From Schaedlerella arabinosiphila (GTDB lineage: Bacteria; Bacillota; Clostridia; Lachnospirales; Lachnospiraceae): a stretch of DNA of 64,000 bases. The notes beneath the pieces were generated by a model. The model searched no databases. It was not told the origin of the DNA and saw only the letters and a program-made list of their open reading frames with translations. Of this stretch, positions 27,597-36,820 are shown in pieces; the stretch's first letter is position 1; every line of letters begins with the position of its first letter. Location: NCBI RefSeq assembly GCF_003885045.1, contig NZ_RHJS01000002.1:1860001-1924000 (forward strand). The letters are read 5' to 3'. Made by a program: the position numbers and the translations under genes.

Positions 27597-29561
27597 ATGA
27601 TACTTGCATGTCATAATCTGAATAAATCATTTGGGGAGCGGGTCATCGTCAAGGATGGCTCTTTCCACATAGAGGAACGCGAAAAAGCCGCTTTTGTCGG
27701 AGTCAACGGGGCCGGGAAGTCCACGGTCCTTAAGATGATCACAGGGGAAGAACCCACAGACAGCGGCAATATTATTCTCACAAAGGGGAAGCAGATCGGA
27801 TATCTGGCCCAGCAGCAGAATCCCCAAAGCGGCAGGACCATTTACGAGGAGCTCAAAACCGCAAAGGCTGACATCATCCTGCTGGAACAGCAGATCCGTT
27901 CCATTGAGCAGGAATTGAAGTCGCTTTCCGGGGAAGCGCTGGAGACGCGGCTGGAGACTTACAACCGCCTTATGTCCGAATTTGAATCCAAAAACGGCTA
28001 CGCCTACGAGAGCGAGATCACAGGCGTGCTCAAAGGGCTGGGATTTCAGGAGGAGGACTTCGAAAAGCCTGCCGATACCCTGTCCGGTGGACAGAAAACC
28101 CGGGTCTCTCTGGGAAAGCTGCTTCTGACAAACCCGGATATCCTGCTTCTGGACGAGCCCACCAACCACCTGGATTTGAACTCCATCTCCTGGCTGGAGA
28201 CGTATCTTCTGAACTATCCGGGAGCCGTGTTCATCGTCTCCCATGACCGTTTCTTTCTGAACCGGGTGGTGACCAAGGTGGTGGAGATCGAACACGGGAA
28301 TATCCGCATGTACAGCGGCAATTACAAGGCTTATTCCGACAAGAAGAAGCAGATCCGGGACGCCCGGATGAAGGAATATCTGAACCAGCAGAGAGAGATC
28401 AGCCACCAGGAGGCGGTCATTGAAAAGCTCCGCTCCTTCAACCGGGAAAAGTCCATCAAGCGGGCCGAGAGCCGGGAAAAAATGCTGAATAAAATGACGC
28501 TGGTGGAAAAGCCTTTAAGCGACACGGATGAGATCCATTTTTCCCTGGAGCCCGCCTGCGTCAGCGGAAACGATGTGCTGGCCGTAGAGGGGCTCTCCAA
28601 GCAGTACGACGGGCAGGTCTTATTTTCCGACGCGGAATTTGAGATCAGGCGCGGGGAGCACGTGGCGGTCATCGGCAGCAACGGAACCGGCAAGACCACC
28701 CTGCTCAAAATCCTCAACGGCCTAGCCGATGCCGACAGCGGTTCCTTTTCCCTGGGCGCCAAGGTACAGATCGGGTATTACGACCAGGAGCACCATGTAC
28801 TCCACGACCGGAAGACCATTTTCGAAGAGATCTCGGACGATTATCCGGCCCTCAACCATACCAAAATCCGCAGCACCCTGGCCGCTTTTCAGTTTACCGG
28901 GGACGATGTGTTCAAGCTGGTGGGGGATCTAAGCGGCGGTGAAAAGGGACGGGTTTCCCTGGCGAAGCTGATGCTCTCAGAGGCCAATTTCCTGATTCTG
29001 GACGAGCCCACCAACCATCTGGATATCACCTCCAAGGAGATTTTAGAGCAGGCGCTGAACGATTATACCGGAACCGTGCTGTATGTGTCCCACGACCGTT
29101 ATTTCATCAATCAGACCGCCGGACGTATCCTGGAGCTGGCCAACCAGACCTTTGTCAACTACATCGGCAATTACGACTACTATCTGGAGAAAAAAGAAGG
29201 GCTGCCCCCTGCCGGAACAGCGGACGCAAAAGGGGCGTCAAAAGGCTCCTACTTCCACGCCCAGAAGGCCGGCCCGGCAGAATCCGAAGCCGCCGCGCTT
29301 TCCCAGGCTTCCGCGTCAAAGCAGAGCTGGCTGGAGCAAAAGGAAGTCCAGGCCCGGGAACGGAAACGAAAAAATGAACTTAGAAAGACAGAAGAACAGA
29401 TTTCCCTTCTGGAAAAACGCTGCCAGGAGATCGACGAGCTCATGACCCATGAGGACGTCTACTCCAACTCCGTAAAGTGCCAGGAGCTTGCAGAGGAAAA
29501 GGCCCTGCATTCCGCCAGGCTGGAGGAGCTCTACGACCTCTGGGCCGAGCTGGAAGACTGA
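27597..29561 (+). CDS. ABC-F family ATPase
   Basis: A 654-residue soluble protein with two ABC domains and no membrane helices. Walker A motifs are GVNGAGKST and GSNGTGKTT; signatures are LSGGQKTRVSLGKLLL and LSGGEKGRVSLAKLML. A linker lies between them and a charged C-terminal coiled coil closes the chain (about 590-650). ABC-F proteins act at the ribosomal E site, either housekeeping or antibiotic-protecting; this one resembles the housekeeping YdiF/Uup type, but resistance cannot be excluded. GGAGGG precedes the ATG. Only this gene is on the plus strand within 1-41 kb. Confidence 0.9.
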   Translation: MILACHNLNKSFGERVIVKDGSFHIEEREKAAFVGVNGAGKSTVLKMITGEEPTDSGNIILTKGKQIGYLAQQQNPQSGRTIYEELKTAKADIILLEQQIRSIEQELKSLSGEALETRLETYNRLMSEFESKNGYAYESEITGVLKGLGFQEEDFEKPADTLSGGQKTRVSLGKLLLTNPDILLLDEPTNHLDLNSISWLETYLLNYPGAVFIVSHDRFFLNRVVTKVVEIEHGNIRMYSGNYKAYSDKKKQIRDARMKEYLNQQREISHQEAVIEKLRSFNREKSIKRAESREKMLNKMTLVEKPLSDTDEIHFSLEPACVSGNDVLAVEGLSKQYDGQVLFSDAEFEIRRGEHVAVIGSNGTGKTTLLKILNGLADADSGSFSLGAKVQIGYYDQEHHVLHDRKTIFEEISDDYPALNHTKIRSTLAAFQFTGDDVFKLVGDLSGGEKGRVSLAKLMLSEANFLILDEPTNHLDITSKEILEQALNDYTGTVLYVSHDRYFINQTAGRILELANQTFVNYIGNYDYYLEKKEGLPPAGTADAKGASKGSYFHAQKAGPAESEAAALSQASASKQSWLEQKEVQARERKRKNELRKTEEQISLLEKRCQEIDELMTHEDVYSNSVKCQELAEEKALHSARLEELYDLWAELED

Positions 29562-29601
29562 TCCGACTTCCTGCATACAATCGTATCAAATACAATATGT
29601 C

Positions 29602-29651
29602 AAAAAAACACGGATCTGCCCGCGTCCTGCCGGCAGATCCGTATTTTTTTT
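29602..29651. terminator. Bidirectional terminator between abcF and leuA
   Basis: An 11-bp perfect stem (ACGGATCTGCC/GGCAGATCCGT) flanked by a run of A on the left and T on the right, so it can end both the plus-strand ABC-F and the minus-strand leuA transcripts. Confidence 0.9.
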
Positions 29652-29653
29652 GC

Positions 29654-31642
29654 TTACTTCCTGTTCCGGAACTGTACCGGCGTCAGGTCATACATTTTCT
29701 TAAAGATCCGGTTGAAATGCTCTACATTCTGATATCCTACAGACTCCGCGATGCTCTCCACCGTCGCATTGCTGCTCTTGAGCATGGCGCGCGCTTTTTT
29801 CATCCGTACCTTTTTCAGGATATCCCCGAAGGTCTCCCCGGATTTTTCCTTGATGTACTTGGAGAGATAAGGCTTGGAAAGGAAAAACTCTTCCGAAAGG
29901 TCATCCAGCGTCACGGTCTTATAGTTTGCATAGATGTAATTGGTGATCTGCAGCAGCCGTTCGTCCTTGCTCTCCTCGTTGTTTCTGATCTCTTCGATCT
30001 TGTTGACCGCCACCTCCAAAGCCGCGATGGAGGCTTTGATGATATCGGGGTCGATTCCCACGCCCCAGTATTTTTTCTTATTGCAGATGATCCCCACATA
30101 GGCAACCGCCTTGGAGGAGGAACCTTTGGTCAGGGAATGCTCCTCGTAGACGGACAGCTCATAGCTGATGTCAAAATAATGCTTGATGGCGTTGCTCACC
30201 GCGTCCAGGCGGCCGTTGCCCACTCCGGTGATGACTTGCTGCCTGCCCCCGTGAAGGATGGTGGCGGTGGCCACGATGCCGTCCTCCTGTTTGAAATGGC
30301 ATTCATCCAGGGTAAACAGACTCTTCGCGTTGATGTAGTGGTCCTCAAATATATGGTAGATCCATTCCGGAGACAGCTCCTTATGGGCTTTGTCGGAAAC
30401 GTCCTTCACCAGATATCCCACTTCCTCCCGCATCTTCTGGGGCAGGCTGATGCCGAAGTTCTGCTTCAGGATGTAATTTACGCCGCCCTTGCCGGACTGG
30501 CTGTTGATCCGAATTACGTCCGAATCGTACCTTCTTCCCACATCCTTCGGGTCAATAGGAAGATAGGGAACGCACCACTGCTGTGTATGTCCGTCCTCCC
30601 TCCAGGACATTCCCTTTGCGATGGCGTCCTGATGGGATCCGGAAAAGGCGGTGAATACCAGCTCGCCTGCATAAGGCTGGCGGGGGGATACCTGCATTCT
30701 TGTGAGCCGCTCATAGACTTCACTGATCTCGCTCATATTGGAGAAATCCAGTCCCGGATCTACCCCGTGGGAAAACATGTTCATGGCCAGCGTGATGATG
30801 TCTACGTTTCCGGTCCGCTCCCCGTTTCCAAACAGGGTGCCCTCGATCCGGTCCGCCCCTGCCAGGATGCCCAGCTCCGCCGTTGCCACGCCGGTTCCCC
30901 TGTCGTTGTGGGGATGAAGGCTGATGATCGTGTTTTCACGGTATTTCATGAATTTGTGGAAATATTCCACCTGGCTGGCAAACACATGGGGAATGGCGTT
31001 TTCCACGGTTGCCGGAAGGTTGATGATGGCCTTGTTTTCCGAGGTGGGCTGCCATATGTCCAGCACCGCGTTGCAGACCTCCATAGCATATTCCATCTCC
31101 GTGCCGGAAAAGCTTTCCGGGCTGTATTCGAAGGTAAAATTGCCTTCCGTCTCCTGGGCCAGCTCCTTCAAAAGCTTCGCCCCGTCAATGGCGATCTGCT
31201 TCACCTGCTCCCGATCTTTGCGGAACACCTGCTCCCGCTGTGCTACGGAGGTGGAATTGTATACATGTATCACTGCATGCGGAGCGCCTTTCACTGCCTC
31301 AAACGTCCGCTTGATGATGTGCTCCCTGGCCTGTGTCAGCACCTGGACCGTCACATCCTCAGGGATCATATCCCGCTCGATCAGGGTGCGCATAAACTGG
31401 TATTCCGTCTCCGATGCCGCCGGAAATCCCACCTCGATCTCCTTGAACCCTACGTCTACAAGCATCTGGAAAAATTCCACCTTCTCATCCAGACTCATGG
31501 GCTCGATCAGCGCCTGGTTTCCGTCCCGCAGATCCACGCTGCACCAGGTGGGCGGATGGTCGATATAATCCTTCTTCACCCAGTCATAGCAGTCAACCGG
31601 CGGCATAAAATATGCTCTTGCGTATTTCTCAAAATTGTTCAT
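29654..31642 (-). CDS. leuA: 2-isopropylmalate synthase fused to an AraC-type DNA-binding domain
   Basis: A 662-residue protein. Residues about 30-310 are the catalytic TIM barrel of 2-isopropylmalate synthase: CSVDLRDGNQALIEP and metal ligands in SLHPHNDRGTG (His 243 and 245). Residues about 425-555 are the LeuA allosteric dimer domain (GVGNGRLDAVSNAI). Residues about 559-662 are a full AraC/XylS double helix-turn-helix (LDDLSEEFFLSKPYLSKYIK, then SVGYQNVEHFNRIFKK). The frame is continuous, with no stop or shift at the joint. The enzyme should make 2-isopropylmalate for leucine; the extra domain suggests that it also binds DNA. ATG at 31642 has AAGGAG eight bases upstream. Confidence 0.9.
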   Translation of the reverse strand: MNNFEKYARAYFMPPVDCYDWVKKDYIDHPPTWCSVDLRDGNQALIEPMSLDEKVEFFQMLVDVGFKEIEVGFPAASETEYQFMRTLIERDMIPEDVTVQVLTQAREHIIKRTFEAVKGAPHAVIHVYNSTSVAQREQVFRKDREQVKQIAIDGAKLLKELAQETEGNFTFEYSPESFSGTEMEYAMEVCNAVLDIWQPTSENKAIINLPATVENAIPHVFASQVEYFHKFMKYRENTIISLHPHNDRGTGVATAELGILAGADRIEGTLFGNGERTGNVDIITLAMNMFSHGVDPGLDFSNMSEISEVYERLTRMQVSPRQPYAGELVFTAFSGSHQDAIAKGMSWREDGHTQQWCVPYLPIDPKDVGRRYDSDVIRINSQSGKGGVNYILKQNFGISLPQKMREEVGYLVKDVSDKAHKELSPEWIYHIFEDHYINAKSLFTLDECHFKQEDGIVATATILHGGRQQVITGVGNGRLDAVSNAIKHYFDISYELSVYEEHSLTKGSSSKAVAYVGIICNKKKYWGVGIDPDIIKASIAALEVAVNKIEEIRNNEESKDERLLQITNYIYANYKTVTLDDLSEEFFLSKPYLSKYIKEKSGETFGDILKKVRMKKARAMLKSSNATVESIAESVGYQNVEHFNRIFKKMYDLTPVQFRNRK

Positions 31643-31776
31643 CTTCACATCTCCTTATATTTTATCAATGTAATTGTTCTTTTTTATCTTTGCTTATACT
31701 AACACATCTATCCCTTAGAATCCAGTGACGTTTTTAATCATTTTTATTGATATATTTTAACATATCATTTGATTTA

Positions 31777-33273
31777 TCAAATCCTGAGGAAAAAAATCTC
31801 CGCCATTTTTTCCAGGCACCATCTGTAATCACGCACCTCCACGGTCTCATCGGCGATGATATCCTGGGTGTACAGCACTTCCTCCCCCAGCATGTAAGAC
31901 ACCGTTCCCACCGTGTCCCCTTTTAAAACCGGCGCCTCCAGGCTTTCTGCTGTTTCTGCCTTCACCGAAATTTCCGCGTCGTCCCGGAGCAGGATTTTTT
32001 TCCCGGCCCCTTCCGGATTTCCTCCGTTTTCCTTGTTTTCCTCCATTCCTTCCGGATTTCCCTCATTTTCCTCCGTTCCTTCCGGATTTCCTATGTTTTC
32101 CTCCGTTTCCTGCCGGCCGGGATCTACGCAGGTATGTACCGAAGCCGCCCCGTTAAAGCGGTTTCCGTCCGGAATGCCGCCCAGGACAGGCACTGTGCCT
32201 GTATCCACCTCCCGGCAGACATCCTGATAATGGAAGGAATCAATCCCGTAGGACATCAGCTTTTTGGTATCCGACCACTTATAGCCTTTGTTGTTGGGCC
32301 AGCCGCAGGCCAGCAGGCTCACCACATAGGTGCGGTCATCCCTTTTCAGCGCCCCCACGTAGCAATAGCCCGCTTCCCCGGTAAATCCGGTCTTGCCGGA
32401 GAGGGCCCCCTCCATCATTTTCAGAAACGCGTTGTGGTTGACGCAGGAAAAGCTGCGGCCTCCGTCCGCACTGGTAAACGTATAGCTTTCCGTCCGGGTG
32501 ATTTCCAGAAATGCATTTCTTTGCGGCGAGTCCATGATACAGTATTTCATGATCCTGGCCAGATCCTCCGCCGTGGTGCGGTGGGCCCCCTCCTCATCTG
32601 CGGCGTCCAGCCCGTTGGGCGTGACAAAATGCGTCTGGGTGCATCCGGCCTGTCTTGCCTTTTCATTCATCATATCCGCGAACCCTTCCACACTGGTCCC
32701 GATATGCTCGGCAATGATCACCGCCGCGTCGTTGTGGGATTCCAGCATCAGGGAATAGAGCAGATCCCGGAGCCGGAACTGCTCCCCTTCCCGGACGCCT
32801 AAATGGACCTCCGGCTGGGACGCAGCCTTTGCGCTGGCAGTCACCGTATCGTCCAGATTGCCGTTTTCCAGGGCAAGAATGCAGGTCATGATCTTGGTGG
32901 TGCTGGCCATGGCCCGTTCCTCCCGGCCGTTTTTCGCAAACAAAATACGCCCGCTGTCCGCATCCATCAACACAGCCGACTGGGCGTATAAGCCTTCCGG
33001 TTCCCTGATCTCGTTGTCCGGTTCTGCATGTACCTCTGCACCCATGCCGCTCCATGTTCCAGCGCAAAATACAAGGCATAATCCGTATGTTCTGACCATA
33101 TTCCGGAAGTTATTCACATTCTTCCCTGTTTTATCCACACTCTTCTTCTCTTTATCCACACTGCTTTCTCTTTTATCCACATGTTTTCCGCACGCAGCAA
33201 AAGTTTTTCTACATACTTTCAGAAATTTTCCACATACCTCTGAGAGTTTTCCACATTTCCCATCCATTTTCAT
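31777..33273 (-). CDS. D-alanyl-D-alanine carboxypeptidase (penicillin-binding protein 5/DacF type)
   Basis: A peptidase S11 protein with SxxK in ASTTKIMT, SxN in ESHNDAA and KTG in SGKTGFTG. It trims D-Ala from peptidoglycan stems outside the membrane. A signal peptide starts at an internal ATG (33099, MVRTYGLCLVFCAG). Upstream, in frame, seven 7-residue repeats encode Cys-Gly-Lys and Val-Asp-Lys units. A GGAG lies 11 bases before ATG 33273, but signal peptides rarely follow 58 residues, so 33099 may be the real start. An Asn-Pro-Glu-Gly repeat region precedes the C-terminal domain. No symbol is given since paralogues are many. Confidence 0.85.
   Translation of the reverse strand: MKMDGKCGKLSEVCGKFLKVCRKTFAACGKHVDKRESSVDKEKKSVDKTGKNVNNFRNMVRTYGLCLVFCAGTWSGMGAEVHAEPDNEIREPEGLYAQSAVLMDADSGRILFAKNGREERAMASTTKIMTCILALENGNLDDTVTASAKAASQPEVHLGVREGEQFRLRDLLYSLMLESHNDAAVIIAEHIGTSVEGFADMMNEKARQAGCTQTHFVTPNGLDAADEEGAHRTTAEDLARIMKYCIMDSPQRNAFLEITRTESYTFTSADGGRSFSCVNHNAFLKMMEGALSGKTGFTGEAGYCYVGALKRDDRTYVVSLLACGWPNNKGYKWSDTKKLMSYGIDSFHYQDVCREVDTGTVPVLGGIPDGNRFNGAASVHTCVDPGRQETEENIGNPEGTEENEGNPEGMEENKENGGNPEGAGKKILLRDDAEISVKAETAESLEAPVLKGDTVGTVSYMLGEEVLYTQDIIADETVEVRDYRWCLEKMAEIFFLRI
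33110..33255. promoter_or_regulatory. 21-bp-phased cluster of DnaA-box-like 9-mers
   Basis: Four sites match the DnaA box TTATNCACA: 33110, 33131, 33152 and 33173, exactly 21 bp apart. Four weaker sites (TTTTCCGCA 33184, TTTTCTACA 33205, TTTTCCACA 33226 and 33247) follow, again 21 bp apart. All point the same way on the plus strand. The cluster lies at the 5' end of the carboxypeptidase gene. Confidence 0.7.
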
Positions 33274-33375
33274 CCTGTACAAAGCTCCGCGATACACACT
33301 TTTATCCTATATGTATGTACTGCTTTCTGTTCTTAGAACCGGTATCAGGACATGGATTCCATGATAAAGTCTTGG

Positions 33376-33975
33376 TCAGATGTCCAACTGAAGCTGCGCC
33401 TCGTCTTCCGCTTCTTCCTTAAAGTGGGCAATCTGTTCTTCATCCAGGGTGGGCAGCTCATCCAGCGACTGAAGGCCGAAACGCCGGAAAAATTCCTGGG
33501 TCGTCCCAAACTGCAGGGGACGTCCCGGGGCGTCCAATCTTCCCACTTCCTCGATCAGCCCATACTCGATCAGCTTATTCACCGCATGGTCTGTCTTGAC
33601 CCCGCGGATCTTTTCGATCTCCAGCCTGGTCACCGGCTGCTTGTATGCCACGATAGAGAGTGCTTCCAGCATCACATCGGTGAGGACGTACCGCTTCGGC
33701 TGCTTTGCAATCCGGATCAGATATTCATAGGCTTCTTTTTTGGTGCACATCTGAAAGGAATCATCCATCTCCAGAATCCGGATGCCCCTGTCCTCCTTGT
33801 TATATCGGTCCATCATGTTGTGAATGAGCTTCCTGGTCGTATTCTCATCATGCTCGATGGCAGACGCGATTCTGCCCAGCTCCACAGATTCCCCCATGGT
33901 AAATAAGATCGCCTCTATGATTCCCTGCATCTTTTTTATTTCCATCGGCTCCAATTGTTCCTTTCCGTCTTCCAT
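33376..33975 (-). CDS. scpB: Segregation and condensation protein ScpB
   Basis: About 199 residues with the two winged-helix domains of ScpB (MQGIIEAILFTMGESVEL, LEALSIVAYKQPVTRLEIEKIRG). It forms the SMC-ScpA-ScpB condensin that compacts and separates chromosomes. An ATG-ATC-ATG start leaves 33981 or 33975; the second has better spacing from GGGTGG. It follows scpA by 26 bp. Confidence 0.95.
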   Translation of the reverse strand: MEDGKEQLEPMEIKKMQGIIEAILFTMGESVELGRIASAIEHDENTTRKLIHNMMDRYNKEDRGIRILEMDDSFQMCTKKEAYEYLIRIAKQPKRYVLTDVMLEALSIVAYKQPVTRLEIEKIRGVKTDHAVNKLIEYGLIEEVGRLDAPGRPLQFGTTQEFFRRFGLQSLDELPTLDEEQIAHFKEEAEDEAQLQLDI

Positions 33976-34001
33976 GATCATCCACCCGCCCTTGCCGTAT
34001 A

Positions 34002-34745
34002 TTATAATGATGATTCAATGAGGATTTCTCCAAATGTATTTTCCTGTATCGCCCGGATCGTTCCTGTCTTCATCAATTCCAGAATGGCGAGAAACGTCAC
34101 GACCAGGTGCATGGTGCTCTTCTGCCCCTCAAGAAGCTGCCGGAAACTGAATTTCCGGTGGGCTTTCGCATAGCCTTCCACAAAGGCAATCTTGGATGGA
34201 AGGGGCACCTCCTCTTTTTCGATTCGGCCGAACTTGCTTCGAACCGGGTCGATCTTGTTATTCTGCCGTTTCATCACGTCCCGGAAAATCCTGCTCAGCC
34301 TGGAAATTGTCACATCGGCCAGCAGCTCGTCCAGATCCACCGGCTCCTCGTACTCCCGGACCTCCTCAGGAATGGTGGGCTTTTTGAACAAGACCAGATC
34401 CGCGTCCAACTGCCTGTCCTTTAACTCAAACGCGATGTACTTGTACATCTTATATTGAAGAAGCTGTTCCACCAGCTCCTGTCTCGGATCTTCCTCTTCG
34501 CCCTCTTCATTGACCTCCTTGGGAAGGAGCATACGGCATTTGATGTCCAGCAGCGTGGCCGCCATGACAAGAAATTCACTCATTACATTCAGGTCTGCCC
34601 GCTGCATCTGCCGGATATAGTCCATATACTGGTTCGTGATCTCCACGATCGGTATATCATAGATGTCTATTTTATTTTTATCAATCAAATGCAGGAGCAG
34701 ATCCAGCGGCCCCTCAAATACTTCCAGTTTTACAGGTATCCCCAT
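34002..34745 (-). CDS. scpA: Segregation and condensation protein ScpA
   Basis: A 247-residue kleisin with the conserved start VFEGPLDLLLHLIDKNKIDIYDIPI and a C-terminal winged helix. It bridges SMC heads and binds ScpB, whose gene follows. GGGG precedes the ATG by six bases. Complete. Confidence 0.95.
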   Translation of the reverse strand: MGIPVKLEVFEGPLDLLLHLIDKNKIDIYDIPIVEITNQYMDYIRQMQRADLNVMSEFLVMAATLLDIKCRMLLPKEVNEEGEEEDPRQELVEQLLQYKMYKYIAFELKDRQLDADLVLFKKPTIPEEVREYEEPVDLDELLADVTISRLSRIFRDVMKRQNNKIDPVRSKFGRIEKEEVPLPSKIAFVEGYAKAHRKFSFRQLLEGQKSTMHLVVTFLAILELMKTGTIRAIQENTFGEILIESSL

Positions 34746-34804
34746 GTCATTCCCCTTTTTTCATCATCCAGTCCGTTTTTTGGGCGGTTGTATGCGCTTT
34801 TTTG

Positions 34805-34940
34805 CCGGATTGCAGCCGTTCTTCTATGCGGACATGCCAGGCACTGCCACTTGTTTACCGGGCTGCAGCCCGTTCTTCTATGCGGACATGCCAGGCATTG
34901 CCGTTTTTTTCCGGGCTGCAGCCGTCCCTTCCTGCGCTAT
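34805..34940. repeat. 53-bp tandem repeat between scpA and the phosphoesterase gene
   Basis: Two full and one partial copy of a 53-bp unit (starts at 34805, 34858 and 34911) with the core CTTCTATGCGGACATGCCAG. The last partial copy reaches the stop codon of the phosphoesterase. No coding frame fits; it may form a hairpin-rich trailer. Confidence 0.75.
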
Positions 34941-35803
34941 AGATGGATCACCACAACCTCTGCCGGGTTGAACACGCGCAGGTTCACGGTGTGGGTTCCC
35001 AGTCCCTTGCTGACCACCACCGCCGTATCGCCTTCCACGGTCATCTCCCCGGAATATTTCGGAAACAGGGACGCCTGGGGGGTCACAACTCCTCTCCATC
35101 CCGGAATCCGCATAACGCCGCCGTGCAGATGCCCGCACAGCACCAGATCCGCGCCCCACTCCTTATATGCGGCAACGTATCCCGGATTATGGGCGAGCAG
35201 AATCTGATAGCAGGTCCCATCAGAGGGCCCCGCCAGCTTTTCAATCTTCCCGGCTGTGACAGGCGTATGTTTTTTTTCATAAGAACCCAGCGGCAGCGCC
35301 AGGCCGGTGATCCTCAGTTCCCGGCCGGACAGCGAAACATGGGCAGATTCATTTTCCAGAAAATGCACACCTGCCGCCGTCAGTTCCTTCCTATAATAAT
35401 GCATCACGTCTCCGTATTTTTCCACGCAGTTCTTCAGCCGCTGCTCATGGTTGCCCAAAGCATAATACACCGGGGCGATCTCCGGAAGCCGTCGGATCAG
35501 CTCCAGCGCATGGGCGGGAGAAGTATTCTTTTTTCCGATCAGCATATCCCCGCCGATCAAAATCAGCCCAGGCTCCTGCTTTCGGATCTCTTCAAGCAAA
35601 ATGTCATTCCGGCTGCCGTAGACCTGGTTGTGCAGATCGCTCAAAAAAACGATTCTCCGTTCTGCAGGACTGCCGGGGTTCTTTTCGGAAGCTCCCGGCG
35701 TGTAATGGGTGACCCGGAACCTGCGGCATTCCCGCATCCCCTCTCCCAAAACCAGGAACAGCATCCCAACGCTTGACAGGGTCAACTTTTTCCACCAATT
35801 CAT
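34937..35803 (-). CDS. Membrane-anchored metallophosphoesterase
   Basis: A 288-residue calcineurin-type phosphoesterase. An N-terminal hydrophobic helix (about 8-22) precedes the metal motifs FLSDLHNQ, GGDMLIG, ALGNHEQ and CGHLHGG. Related YkuE proteins act on phospholipid headgroups at the outer membrane face. The ATG at 35803 has GAGGA five bases upstream. Substrate unknown. Confidence 0.87.
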   Translation of the reverse strand: MNWWKKLTLSSVGMLFLVLGEGMRECRRFRVTHYTPGASEKNPGSPAERRIVFLSDLHNQVYGSRNDILLEEIRKQEPGLILIGGDMLIGKKNTSPAHALELIRRLPEIAPVYYALGNHEQRLKNCVEKYGDVMHYYRKELTAAGVHFLENESAHVSLSGRELRITGLALPLGSYEKKHTPVTAGKIEKLAGPSDGTCYQILLAHNPGYVAAYKEWGADLVLCGHLHGGVMRIPGWRGVVTPQASLFPKYSGEMTVEGDTAVVVSKGLGTHTVNLRVFNPAEVVVIHL

Positions 35804-35875
35804 AGGATTCCTCATTTACATACTTTTTCGTCTCTGCCGCCAAAGCCGTACAGGCGGCAGATTTTCCGAAACGCC

Positions 35876-36526
35876 TTACTCCTGCGCCTTTACGATGGCC
35901 GCCCCGGAGCTTGTACCCAGCCGGTTGGCCCCGGCTTCCACCATCGCCTTGGCGTCCTCCAGACTCCGAATGCCGCCGGATGCCTTCACGCCCATCTCCG
36001 GGCCTACCGTCCTGCGCATCAGCGCCACATCCTCAGCCGTAGCCCCGCCTTTGGAAAATCCGGTGGAGGTTTTCACAAAATCCGCCCCGCATTCCCGGCA
36101 GACCCGGCAGGCTTGGGTCTTCTCCTGCTCTGTCAGCAGGCAGGTCTCCAGGATTACCTTCACGGCAGCCTTTCCCCTTGCCGCCTCCACAACCGAAGAG
36201 ATATCCTGCTTTACATACTCCCAGTCTCCGCTTTTGATCATCCCCACATGGATCACCATATCCAGCTCCGAAGCCCCGTCTGCCATGGCCTGCTCTGCTT
36301 CCGCCACTTTGCCGGCCGTGGACATGGCGCCCAGCGGAAAGCCGATCACCGTGCAGACCTTGATATGGCTGTCCTTTAAAAGCTGTGCGCAGTAATAGAC
36401 AAAGCTGGAATTTACACAGACCGAATGGAATCCATATTCCATCGCTTCACCGCACAACTGCTTCACTTGTTCCTTCGTAGCCTGGGGGGCCAGTATCGTA
36501 TGATCGATCAATGCCGCATAGTCCAT
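35876..36526 (-). CDS. deoC: Deoxyribose-phosphate aldolase
   Basis: A 216-residue class I aldolase splitting 2-deoxyribose-5-phosphate. The Schiff-base lysine is in FVKTSTGFSKGGAT and the second conserved lysine in GVKASGGIRS. GGAGGAAAAAAG precedes the ATG. Stand-alone; no other deo genes in view. Confidence 0.95.
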   Translation of the reverse strand: MDYAALIDHTILAPQATKEQVKQLCGEAMEYGFHSVCVNSSFVYYCAQLLKDSHIKVCTVIGFPLGAMSTAGKVAEAEQAMADGASELDMVIHVGMIKSGDWEYVKQDISSVVEAARGKAAVKVILETCLLTEQEKTQACRVCRECGADFVKTSTGFSKGGATAEDVALMRRTVGPEMGVKASGGIRSLEDAKAMVEAGANRLGTSSGAAIVKAQE

Positions 36527-36664
36527 CTTTTTTCCTCCGCACTTCATCGTTTTATCCGGATTGTATACAAGTATACTCCGTCCGTTCCTATCAGAATCTA
36601 ATATATCCTACCATTTTTTTACCATAAAGTAAAGAACCCCTTTTATTTTTATCCCACTTATTGG

Positions 36665-36711
36665 AAATCGCAGAGTGCGCTCTGATTTTTACAGAGCGCG
36701 CTCTGCGATTT
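36665..36711. terminator. Long inverted repeat, probably a terminator
   Basis: Two 20-base arms (AAATCGCAGAGTGCGCTCTG and its near-complement) with a 7-base loop lie between the dacF 3' fragment and deoC. The T run is short in both directions, so terminator activity is a guess. Confidence 0.55.
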
Positions 36712-36820
36712 TGTGCTGTTTTACCTGCATTTATCTCATTTTTTCCTCTGAATATCCATACAAGGGATCTGCGCCCTGCCCTCCCTGAAAAAAGCTGCGA
36801 TCCGAATGGAGCCGGCCATC

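Noticed and set aside
29477-31702. A 741-codon open frame on the plus strand opposite leuA
   Set aside because: It is antisense to a clear LeuA protein, has no family look and is an effect of GC-rich codon use on the other strand.
31643-31776. T-box or leucine attenuator upstream of leuA
   Set aside because: The gap is only about 130 bp, with no T-box motif, specifier stem or Leu-rich leader peptide visible.
33110-33255. Considered as the chromosomal oriC because of the DnaA boxes
   Set aside because: No dnaA, dnaN or AT-rich unwinding element lies nearby, and neighbours are scpAB and leuA. A titration or regulatory cluster, or peptide repeats, fits better.
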